Positions 1 to 5,937 of a stretch of DNA of 6,166 nt are shown here, piece by piece. Source of the DNA: Mycobacterium sp. GTDB taxonomy: Bacteria; Actinomycetota; Actinomycetes; Mycobacteriales; Mycobacteriaceae. Position 1 is the first letter of the stretch; each line of letters starts with the position of its first letter. The position numbers and the translations under genes were made by a program. The stretch spans positions 1,093-7,258 of the forward strand of contig JAQTVU010000113.1 in assembly GCA_028706695.1 (NCBI GenBank), written 5' to 3'. The notes beneath the pieces are model-generated. The model had not been told where the DNA came from. It did no database searches and saw only the letters and a list, made by a program, of their open reading frames with translations.

Positions 1-960
1 GCGGTGCGCGCGGTGGCCGGCCGGCACGACCGGGTGGCGATGCTGGCCGGCCCGCGCGGCCGGGAGGCCGCCGAGCTTCTGCTGGGTGTCGACGAGATCG
101 TCGAATGGCAGGCCCCCTGGGTCGACTTCGACGCGCCCGGCATGACCGCCACCCACGCCGAGGCCCTGATCAAGCAACTGCATGACGTCGCGCCCGAGCG
201 GGCCTACATCTTCACGTCGTTTCACCAGTCGCCGCTGCCGCTGGCGCTGCTGTGCCGGATGGCCTCGGTGCCCTGGATCGGCGCGATCAGCACCGACTAT
301 CCCGGCACCCTGCTGGACCTGCGCCACCAGGTGGACGGCGGCATCCCCGAACCGCGGCGCGCCCTGTCGCTGGCCGAGGCGGCGGGTTGCCGGCTGCCCC
401 CGGGCGACGACGGAGCCCTGCGGGTGCGCGCCGTCGATCCGCTACCGCCACACCTGGCCGACCGCGTCGGAACCGACCCGTACGTGGTGTTTCATCCCGG
501 CGCCGCGGTGCCGGCCCGGCGGCCGAGCCGGCCGCGCAGCGCCGCCATGGTGGCCGCACTGGCCGGCGCGGGCTACCGGGTGGTGGTCACCGGCGGCCCC
601 GAGGAGGCCTGGCTGACCGCCGGCGCGGCCGGTGCGGTGGCCGTGGATCTCGGCGGCCAGACGAGCCTGGCCGAGCTGGCGGCCGTGTTCGCCGCCGCCC
701 GCGTCGTCGTCGTTCCCAACACCGGCCCGGCGCACCTGGCCGCCGCCGTCGGGGCACCGGTGGTCTCGTTGTTCGCGCCCGTGGTGCCGGCCGCGCAGTG
801 GCAGCCCTACGGCCGCGCCGTCACCGTGCTCGGCGACCAGTCCGCCCCGTGCCGGGACACCCGGGCACGGGTCTGCCCGGTGGCGGGCCATCCCTGCCTG
901 GACGGAATCACCGACGCCGAACTGCTCGCCGCGGTGCGGCGGAGAGGAGGCCGGCCGTGA
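1..960 (+). CDS. Glycosyltransferase family 9 (heptosyltransferase-like), 5'-truncated by window edge
   Basis: The visible 319 codons are open from base 1, so the true start lies upstream. Aligned by eye with the second GT9 protein at 3644-4603, about 30 N-terminal residues are missing, including the glycine-aspartate loop of the acceptor domain. Numbering from the GTG at base 4, the C-terminal Rossmann half shows a VFHPGAA motif at about 162-168, a VVTGGPEE turn at 194-201 and the NTGPAHLAAAVGAPVVSLF nucleotide-sugar block at 239-257. GT9 enzymes transfer heptose or related sugars from nucleotide donors, usually at the cytoplasmic face of the membrane. Oddities: the usual Asp of the DTG motif is Asn (N239), and the Trp-Pro-x-Glu-Arg stretch after HPGA is replaced by a Pro/Arg/Ser-rich segment. 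Three cysteines (283, 291, 298) lie near the C-terminus. It is followed at once by gmhA with a 3-base overlap (GTGA), which supports a heptose donor. The family call is firm; donor and acceptor are not known. Confidence 0.85.
   Translation, partial: AVRAVAGRHDRVAMLAGPRGREAAELLLGVDEIVEWQAPWVDFDAPGMTATHAEALIKQLHDVAPERAYIFTSFHQSPLPLALLCRMASVPWIGAISTDYPGTLLDLRHQVDGGIPEPRRALSLAEAAGCRLPPGDDGALRVRAVDPLPPHLADRVGTDPYVVFHPGAAVPARRPSRPRSAAMVAALAGAGYRVVVTGGPEEAWLTAGAAGAVAVDLGGQTSLAELAAVFAAARVVVVPNTGPAHLAAAVGAPVVSLFAPVVPAAQWQPYGRAVTVLGDQSAPCRDTRARVCPVAGHPCLDGITDAELLAAVRRRGGRP
941..950 (+). promoter_or_regulatory. Strong ribosome binding site for the gmhA-like gene
   Basis: A purine-rich GGAGAGGAGG lies inside the end of the upstream glycosyltransferase gene and ends 6 bases before the GTG at 957. 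It fixes the start of the isomerase at 957. The same reading frame stays open for hundreds of bases upstream, but that extension gives Arg/Gly/Pro-rich nonsense typical of a GC-rich shadow frame. Confidence 0.7.
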
Positions 961-1526
961 TCGAGGTCCATTTCGACGCGCTGTGCGACGCGGTGGGGCG
1001 GACCAGAGTCGAGGCGACCCGGCTGCGGTACTGGGGCCGGCAGCTGGCCGCCGTGCTGTCCGGCGGGGGCCGGCTGCTGGCGTGCGGCAACGGCGGCAGC
1101 GCGGCCGAGGCCCAGCACCTGACGGCCGAGCTCGTCGGCCGCTTCCGCGACGAGCGAATGCCGTTGTCGGCGATCTCCTTACCCGCCGACACCTCGGCGC
1201 TGACCGCGATCGCCAACGACTACGGCGAGGAAGAGATGTTCGCCCGTGGGGTGCGCGCGCACGGCCGGCCCGGGGACGTGCTGGTGGCGTTGTCCACCAG
1301 CGGCACCAGCCGCAACGTGCTGAGCGCGGTGAAGGCGGCCCACGACATCGACATGGTGACCTGGGCGTTGACCGGCCCGGCGCCCAACATGCTGGCGGCG
1401 ATGTGTCAGGAGGCCATCAGCGTGGACGCCTCCACCACGGCCACCGTGCAGGAGGTCCACCTGATGCTGATCCATGGGCTGTGCATGGCCGTCGACGACG
1501 TCCTGCTGAATCCGGAGTTGTCATGA
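957..1526 (+). CDS. gmhA: Phosphoheptose isomerase (sedoheptulose-7-phosphate isomerase), SIS domain
   Basis: The 189-residue product matches the usual GmhA length (about 190). GmhA converts D-sedoheptulose 7-phosphate to D-glycero-D-manno-heptose 7-phosphate in the cytoplasm, the first step of nucleotide-heptose synthesis. It is one SIS domain: the phosphate-binding loop CGNGGSAAEAQH is at 43-54 and STSGTSRNV at 113-121. The residues corresponding to the metal-binding/catalytic set of E. coli GmhA (H61, E65, Q172, H180) appear at H54, E58, Q165 and H173 with identical spacing, so an active enzyme is likely. The GTG start is chosen from the GGAGAGGAGG site 6 bases upstream and from family length. 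It overlaps the preceding stop (GTGA) and its own stop overlaps the next ATG (ATGA). Codon 75 (1179-1181) is the rare leucine codon TTA. The main alternative, a DiaA-like SIS protein, is less likely beside hldE. Confidence 0.93.
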   Translation: MIEVHFDALCDAVGRTRVEATRLRYWGRQLAAVLSGGGRLLACGNGGSAAEAQHLTAELVGRFRDERMPLSAISLPADTSALTAIANDYGEEEMFARGVRAHGRPGDVLVALSTSGTSRNVLSAVKAAHDIDMVTWALTGPAPNMLAAMCQEAISVDASTTATVQEVHLMLIHGLCMAVDDVLLNPELS

Positions 1527-2935
1527 AACCTCTCGTGATCGTGGGTGATTCGATTCTCGACGTCGACATCGAAGGCGCGGCGACGCGGCTGAGCCCGGAA
1601 GCCCCGGTGCCGGTGGTCGACGCCGAGCGGCTGCTACAGCGGCCGGGCGGGGCCGGGCTGGCGGCGCTGCTCGCGGCCCGGACCGAGACCGGGGTGGTGT
1701 TGATCACCGGCATCGCCGACGACGACGCGGGCCGGCGGCTGCGCGGCCTGCTGGCCGCCGCCGGGGTGCGCGTGCTGGCGCTGCCGATGAGCGGGGCCAC
1801 GGTCGTCAAGACCCGGATCCGCGCCCGGGGCCAGTCGATGCTGCGGCTCGACCGCGGCGACGCGGCGCCGCTGGACCGTCCGCTTTCCGGCGAGGTGGTG
1901 CGGGCCCTCGACGCCGCCCGGGCCATCTGCGTGGCCGACTACGGCGCGGGTGTGACGTCCCTGCCGGCGGTCCGCGCGGCGCTGACGCAGCTGACGTCGC
2001 GCATTCCGGTGGTGTGGGATCCCCACCCCCGCGGCGCGCCGCCGGTGCCGGGTTGCGCCATGGTGACCCCGAACCACGCTGAGGCGCAACACTTTTACGG
2101 TGATCTTCCGGCGGGTGAGACGGGCGAGGCGCTGCGCGGGCGGTGGCAGGCGCGCGCGGTGTGCATCACCCGGGGCGCCCTGCGCGCGCAGTTGTGCGGA
2201 CCGTCTGGTGTGCTCCGCATCGCGACTCCGGATCTGGTGGCGGGCTCGGCCCCGGCGGATGTCTGCGGGGCCGGTGACCGGTTCGCCGTCGCGACGGCCG
2301 TGGCTCTCGGTGACGGCGCGGCGCCCGACACCGCGGTGCGGGCCGCCGTCGCCGACGCCGCCCGTTTCGTCGCGACCGGCGGCGCGGCCGCCGTCTCGAG
2401 TCCCGTTCCCGACGGCGGGGCCGATGTCCTGACCACGCCCACCCGCGAAGCGGATGCGACCCGGGTCGACCCCCTCGCGCTGGCGGCGCGGCTGCGGCGT
2501 GCGGGGCGGGTCGTGGTGGCCACCGGCGGCTGCTTCGACCTGCTGCACACCGGGCACATCCGGTTGCTTCGGCAGGCCCGCCAACTCGGCGACGCTCTGA
2601 TCGTCCTGGTCAACTCCGACGCGTCGGTCCGCGCCCTCAAAGGCGAGCACCGCCCGGTGATGCACGATGTCGACCGGGCGCGGGTCCTGGCCGCGCTGGG
2701 CTGTGTCGACGCGGCGGCGATCTTCGACGGACCCACGCCGGAACGCCTGCTGGAAACGCTGCGCCCCGACATCTGGGTCAAAGGCGGCGACTACACGGCC
2801 GACGAGCTGCCCGAGGCCGCCGTGGTGCGCCGCTACGGCGGCGAGGTTGTCATCTTGCCCACGGTGGCCGGCTACTCCTCTTCCCGGCTGATCGCAGCCG
2901 CCCGTTGCGGGCGCACCCTCCCGGAAAGGCCGTGA
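1523..2935 (+). CDS. hldE: Bifunctional heptose-7-phosphate kinase / heptose-1-phosphate adenylyltransferase
   Basis: The 470-residue product has the length and domain order of E. coli HldE (477 aa). Residues 1-300 are a PfkB/ribokinase-type kinase that phosphorylates C1 of heptose 7-phosphate: SPEAPVPVV at 24-32, RPGGAG at 40-45, a WDPHPRG acidic segment at 165-171, TPNHAEA at 182-188, and DVCGAGDRF at 246-254 with the catalytic base expected at D252. Residues about 326-470 are a cytidylyltransferase-like fold: GGCFDLLHTGH at 335-345 with the HxGH motif at 342-345, VNSDAS at 363-368, KGGDY at 420-424 and YSSSRLI at 451-457. This half joins heptose 1-phosphate to AMP to give ADP-heptose. The ATG overlaps the gmhA stop (ATGA), with GGAG at 1514-1517 five bases upstream. 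Oddity: the Asn of the PGGAANVA motif of E. coli HldE is not kept (PGGAGLAALL), so kinase substrate contacts may differ. HldE rather than HddA implies the beta-anomer ADP route, not the GDP route known from M. tuberculosis. Confidence 0.93.
   Translation: MKPLVIVGDSILDVDIEGAATRLSPEAPVPVVDAERLLQRPGGAGLAALLAARTETGVVLITGIADDDAGRRLRGLLAAAGVRVLALPMSGATVVKTRIRARGQSMLRLDRGDAAPLDRPLSGEVVRALDAARAICVADYGAGVTSLPAVRAALTQLTSRIPVVWDPHPRGAPPVPGCAMVTPNHAEAQHFYGDLPAGETGEALRGRWQARAVCITRGALRAQLCGPSGVLRIATPDLVAGSAPADVCGAGDRFAVATAVALGDGAAPDTAVRAAVADAARFVATGGAAAVSSPVPDGGADVLTTPTREADATRVDPLALAARLRRAGRVVVATGGCFDLLHTGHIRLLRQARQLGDALIVLVNSDASVRALKGEHRPVMHDVDRARVLAALGCVDAAAIFDGPTPERLLETLRPDIWVKGGDYTADELPEAAVVRRYGGEVVILPTVAGYSSSRLIAAARCGRTLPERP
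2923..2929 (+). promoter_or_regulatory. Ribosome binding site for the SDR gene
   Basis: GGAAAGG at the end of hldE ends 7 bases before the ATG at 2937. It supports that start, which lies one base after the hldE stop codon. Confidence 0.5.
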
Positions 2936-2936
2936 C

Positions 2937-3653
2937 ATGGTTGCACATTGGGAGTGCCCGCCCATCGGCTCGCTGGGCGCGGTGCTGATCGGCGGCGGCT
3001 CCTCGGGGCTGGGCGCCGCCACGGTGGCGGCCGTGGCGCGCAACGGCGGCGTGCCGCTGGTGCTCGACAAGTTGGCGCCGGCGGTCGACGTGCCGTACGC
3101 CCTGTGCGACCTCGCCGACACCGGCGCGGTCGAAGCCGCGGTCGCGACGCTGGCCGAGCAGGTCAACGGGCGGATCACCGGCGTCCTCACCGCCGCGGGC
3201 ATCGACTCCTGCGGCACGTTGGAGCAGGTCCCGGCCAAGGAGTGGGAACGGGTCGTCGCGGTCAATCTCGTCGGCACCGCCGCCGTCGTCCGCGCGGCCC
3301 TGCCCTATCTGAAGGCCACCCGCGGACGCATCGTGACCTGCGCCTCGACCCTGGGGATCAAGGCGGTCAGTGACGCGACGGCCTACTGTGCCTCCAAATT
3401 CGGCGTCGTCGGCTTCACCCGCGCGCTGGCCGCCGAGCTCGCCGGGGAGGTGGGGGTGACTCTGCTCATTCCCGGCGGCATGCACACTGGCTTCTTCGAC
3501 GGACGGCCCGCGCGGTACCAGCCGCCGCCGGACGCCAGGCTGAACCAGCCCGGCGATGTCGCCGAGACGGTGCTCTTCGCGCTTTCCCAACCGGCCGGAT
3601 GCGAGGTGCGTGAGCTGGTCGTCTGCGCCTCCACCGAGGCGTCGTGGCCCTGA
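2937..3653 (+). CDS. Classical short-chain dehydrogenase/reductase (SDR)
   Basis: A 238-residue single-domain NAD(P)-dependent oxidoreductase. Visible SDR features, in order: cofactor loop GGGSSGLG at 19-26, Asp at the end of the second strand (D44, which hints at NAD(H) over NADP(H)), CDLAD at 57-61, TAAG at 85-88 where NAAG/NNAG is usual, N110, S137, the Y150-x3-K154 catalytic pair, and PGG at 179-181. The Asn-Ser-Tyr-Lys catalytic set is complete, so it should be active. It starts one base after hldE and its end overlaps the next glycosyltransferase by 10 bases, which ties it to the sugar pathway. It is too short and of the wrong SDR class to be HldD, the ADP-heptose 6-epimerase (an extended SDR of about 310 residues). 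A role in oxidising or reducing a sugar intermediate or acceptor is inference; the substrate cannot be read from the sequence. Confidence 0.88.
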   Translation: MVAHWECPPIGSLGAVLIGGGSSGLGAATVAAVARNGGVPLVLDKLAPAVDVPYALCDLADTGAVEAAVATLAEQVNGRITGVLTAAGIDSCGTLEQVPAKEWERVVAVNLVGTAAVVRAALPYLKATRGRIVTCASTLGIKAVSDATAYCASKFGVVGFTRALAAELAGEVGVTLLIPGGMHTGFFDGRPARYQPPPDARLNQPGDVAETVLFALSQPAGCEVRELVVCASTEASWP

Positions 3654-4603
3654 CCTTCGAAACCGCCCCGGCCGACAGCATCGTGGTGCTGCGCGCATTG
3701 GGGCTCGGCGACCTGCTGACCGCGGTGCCCGCGCTGCGCGGGCTGCGTCGGCACTGCCCCGGCGGGCGGATCACACTGGCGGTGCCCGAGCGCTACGAGG
3801 ACCTGGCGCTGCTGACCGGCGCGGTCGACGAGGTGCTGCCCACCGCGCGGCTCGGCGATTGCAAACCGTTGGCACGGCCGCCGGCGCTGGGCGTGAATCT
3901 GCACGGTTGCGGCCCGCAAAGCATCGACCATCTGCTCACCTGGCAACCCCGGCAGGTGATCGCTCATTGGCACCCCGCCCACCCCGCATTCCGGGGCCCG
4001 CCCTGGCTCACCGACCTGCACGAGGTGCACCGGTGGTGTTCGCTCCTGGAGTGGGCGGGGATCCCTTGCGACCCGAGCGATGTGCTGCTGCCGCGGCCGA
4101 CGGCGGTGCACTTCGGCGAGCCCGGGGCGGTGGTGATCCACCCCGGAGCGTCCGCCGCGGCGCGGCGGTGGCCGGCCGAACGGTTTGCCGCGGTGGCGGC
4201 CGCGCTGCGCGACGACGGCCACGACATCGTCGTCACCGGGTCGGTCGCCGAGTTCGCCCTCGCGCACGGCATCGCCCGTGCGGCCAACCTGCCGCGCTCG
4301 GCGGTGGCCGCCGGGACGCTGGACCTGATCGCGTTGACCGCGCTGGTCGCCGACAGCCGGCTGGTGATCAGCGGCGACACCGGGGTCGCGCACCTGGCCG
4401 CCGCCACCGGGACCCCGTCGGTGGTGTTGTTCGGACCCACCAGCCCCGAGCGCTGGGGCCCGCGCGGCCCGGCGCCGCACGTCCCGCTGTGGAGCGGCCA
4501 CGTCGGAGACCCGCACGCCGACACGCCGGACCAGGGCCTTGTGACGATCGCGGTCGCCACCGTGCTGCAGGCCGGTCGCCGGCTCCTGGAAGAGATCCGA
4601 TGA
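3644..4603 (+). CDS. Glycosyltransferase family 9 (heptosyltransferase-like), complete
   Basis: The 319-residue product has both GT-B halves. The N-terminal half carries VVLRALGLGDLLTAVPAL at 14-31; D23 matches the catalytic-loop Asp of WaaC (D13). The C-terminal half has VVIHPGAS at 163-170, ARRWPAERF at 173-181 (R174 in place of the WaaC lysine K192), VVTGS at 196-200 and SGDTGVAHLAAATGTPSVVLFGPTSPERWGP at 243-273, where D246 matches WaaC D261. It should transfer a heptose-type sugar from a nucleotide donor to an unknown acceptor on the cytoplasmic side; no signal peptide or membrane span is seen. The GTG start at 3644 lies inside the SDR gene (10-base overlap) with GAGG at 3636-3639. It gives the short N-terminal lead typical of GT9; no better start lies before the conserved block. 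Compared with the first GT9 in this operon it keeps the standard motifs, so it is the better candidate for an orthodox heptosyltransferase. Confidence 0.88.
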   Translation: MALTFETAPADSIVVLRALGLGDLLTAVPALRGLRRHCPGGRITLAVPERYEDLALLTGAVDEVLPTARLGDCKPLARPPALGVNLHGCGPQSIDHLLTWQPRQVIAHWHPAHPAFRGPPWLTDLHEVHRWCSLLEWAGIPCDPSDVLLPRPTAVHFGEPGAVVIHPGASAAARRWPAERFAAVAAALRDDGHDIVVTGSVAEFALAHGIARAANLPRSAVAAGTLDLIALTALVADSRLVISGDTGVAHLAAATGTPSVVLFGPTSPERWGPRGPAPHVPLWSGHVGDPHADTPDQGLVTIAVATVLQAGRRLLEEIR

Positions 4604-5904
4604 GCCCCGCACCGCTGGTGGGCGTGGCCGGCGTGGGCTATGTCGGTTTGACGACCGCGGTCTGCGTGGCCGCGCGCGGAGTCAAGACGGTGGCGGTCGA
4701 CGCCGACCCGCACCGGGTCGAGAGCCTGAACGCCGGAGTCCCGGCGATCGACGAACCCGACCTGCCGGCGCTGCTGCGCGATGGGCTTGCCGGCGGGCTG
4801 CTGAGCTTCAGCGCCGACTATGCCGCATTCGCGCGGTGCGACGTGGTGTTCGTCTGCGTCCCCACTCCCAGCGCCGACGACGGGCGGGCCGACCTCGGCG
4901 CGGTGGTGTCGGCGGTCGAACACCTGGGCGCGGTGCTGCGCCGCGGCGCGATCGTGGCACTGAAGTCGACGGTCCCGGTGGGCACCACCGCTGCCATGGC
5001 TGAGCGGTTGCGACGCAGCGGGATCCGCGCGGTGTCCACACCGGAGTTTCTGCGTGAGGGCCGAGCGGTACACGACTTCTTCCACCCCGATCGGCTGGTC
5101 ATCGGCACCCTCGAGGAGGACGCCGCCCAAACGGTGCGACGCGCCTACGGCCTGGACGGGGCGCCCGTGCTGCGGATGCGCCCGGAAAGCGCCGAACTGG
5201 CCAAATACGCCAGCAACGCGTTCCTGGCCGTCAAACTGTCCTACACGAATTCCCTGGCGGCGCTGAGCGCGCGGGTCGGCGCCGACATCGACGACGTCAC
5301 CGGCTGCATGGGCGCCGACCGCCGGATCGGTGCGGAGTTCCTGCGCCCCGGCCCGGGCTGGGGCGGGTCATGTTTGCCGAAGGACACCGCCGCGCTGGTG
5401 CACATCGCGCGCGGCCGCGGCGTCTCCCTGGCCGAAGTCGAGGCGGCCCGCCGCACCAACAGCGGCCAGGCCGAGCGGATGGCCACCGCGCTGCAAAACG
5501 CCATGGGCCGGCCCCTGGCGGGCTGCCGGATCACCGCCCTGGGATTGACGTTCAAGGCCGCCACCAGCGATACGCGGGATTCTCCCGCCCTGGCCGCCTG
5601 CACCGAGTTCGCCCGGGCCGGCGCCGCGGTGGTGGGCTATGACCCCCAACTGGCCAACATCGACCCGGCCGAACTGCAGCAGGCCGCGGTGACCGCGGTC
5701 GACGAACCGTATCGCGCGGTCAAGGCCGCGGACGCCGTCGTGGTGCTCACCGAGTGGCCGCAGTTCCGGGGTCTGGATTGGCGGGCGATCGCCCACGACG
5801 CGCCTGGGGCGGTGGTGCTGGACGCCAGGAATTTGCTCGATCCGGCCCAGGTGCGCACGGCGGGCCTTTGCTATGTGGGCAATGGCGTGCCGCGCGGGTA
5901 TTAG
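4600..5904 (+). CDS. UDP-glucose 6-dehydrogenase family nucleotide-sugar dehydrogenase
   Basis: The 434-residue product has the usual length and three-part layout. The N-terminal NAD domain has GVAGVGYVG at 8-16, D34 after the second strand, VCVPTP at 85-90, STVPVGT at 123-129 and the TPEFLREG...HPDRLVIG block at 148-169. The central dimerisation region carries ELAKYASNAFLAVKLSY at 199-215 (K202, N206). The catalytic loop GWGGSCLPKDT at 253-263 holds the thiol nucleophile C258 and K261. The C-terminal UDP-binding domain has GLTFKAATSDTRDSPA at 315-330. All expected catalytic residues are present. The enzyme oxidises a nucleotide-linked hexose C6 alcohol to the acid with two NAD+; UDP-glucose to UDP-glucuronate is most likely, but GDP-mannose or another sugar is possible because specificity is not clear by eye. 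The ATG overlaps the preceding stop (ATGA), with GGAAGAG at 4588-4594 five bases upstream. As the last gene of the operon it would supply a uronic acid donor for the same glycan. Confidence 0.92.
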   Translation: MSPAPLVGVAGVGYVGLTTAVCVAARGVKTVAVDADPHRVESLNAGVPAIDEPDLPALLRDGLAGGLLSFSADYAAFARCDVVFVCVPTPSADDGRADLGAVVSAVEHLGAVLRRGAIVALKSTVPVGTTAAMAERLRRSGIRAVSTPEFLREGRAVHDFFHPDRLVIGTLEEDAAQTVRRAYGLDGAPVLRMRPESAELAKYASNAFLAVKLSYTNSLAALSARVGADIDDVTGCMGADRRIGAEFLRPGPGWGGSCLPKDTAALVHIARGRGVSLAEVEAARRTNSGQAERMATALQNAMGRPLAGCRITALGLTFKAATSDTRDSPALAACTEFARAGAAVVGYDPQLANIDPAELQQAAVTAVDEPYRAVKAADAVVVLTEWPQFRGLDWRAIAHDAPGAVVLDARNLLDPAQVRTAGLCYVGNGVPRGY

Positions 5905-5915
5905 CGCAGTGCCGG

Positions 5916-5933
5916 CCGGCGCAGGGTCGCCGG
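5916..5933. terminator. Possible GC-rich hairpin between convergent genes
   Basis: The 33 bases between the two convergent stop codons contain a perfect 6-bp inverted repeat, CCGGCG (5916-5921) and CGCCGG (5928-5933), with a 6-base loop. There is no T-run on either side, so it is not a canonical intrinsic terminator. It is in the right place for a bidirectional, U-less terminator of the kind proposed in mycobacteria. Short GC hairpins arise easily by chance in DNA this rich in GC. Confidence 0.3.
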
Positions 5934-5937
5934 AGCG

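Noticed and set aside
730..747. 18-base exact match between 730-747 and 4388-4405
   Set aside because: Both copies encode AHLAAA of the GT9 sugar-nucleotide motif. It reflects paralogy and shared codon bias, not a mobile or regulatory repeat.
252..956. Upstream extension of the gmhA frame
   Set aside because: The frame is open, but the translation is Arg/Gly-rich, overlaps the conserved GT9 frame, and would more than double the size of GmhA. The GTG at 957 with its ribosome site fits far better.
632..1522. Upstream extension of the hldE frame
   Set aside because: It overlaps the GT9 and gmhA coding frames and gives no homology-like sequence. The ATG at 1523 gives the standard HldE length and N-terminus.
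1634..3277. Long minus-strand open frame (547 codons) opposite hldE and the SDR gene
   Set aside because: It is rich in Arg, Gly, Ala, Pro and His with no recognisable motif, and it lies opposite two genes with clear family motifs. It is a shadow frame of GC-rich coding DNA.
3556..4599. Upstream extension of the dehydrogenase frame
   Set aside because: It is low-complexity shadow sequence over the second GT9 gene. The ATG at 4600 directly precedes the NAD-binding motif as expected.
3383..5130. Two long minus-strand open frames (409 and 388 codons) opposite the second GT9 and the dehydrogenase
   Set aside because: They have the same low-complexity Arg/Gly/Ala/His-rich composition with no domain, and are fully explained by third-position GC bias of the plus-strand genes.
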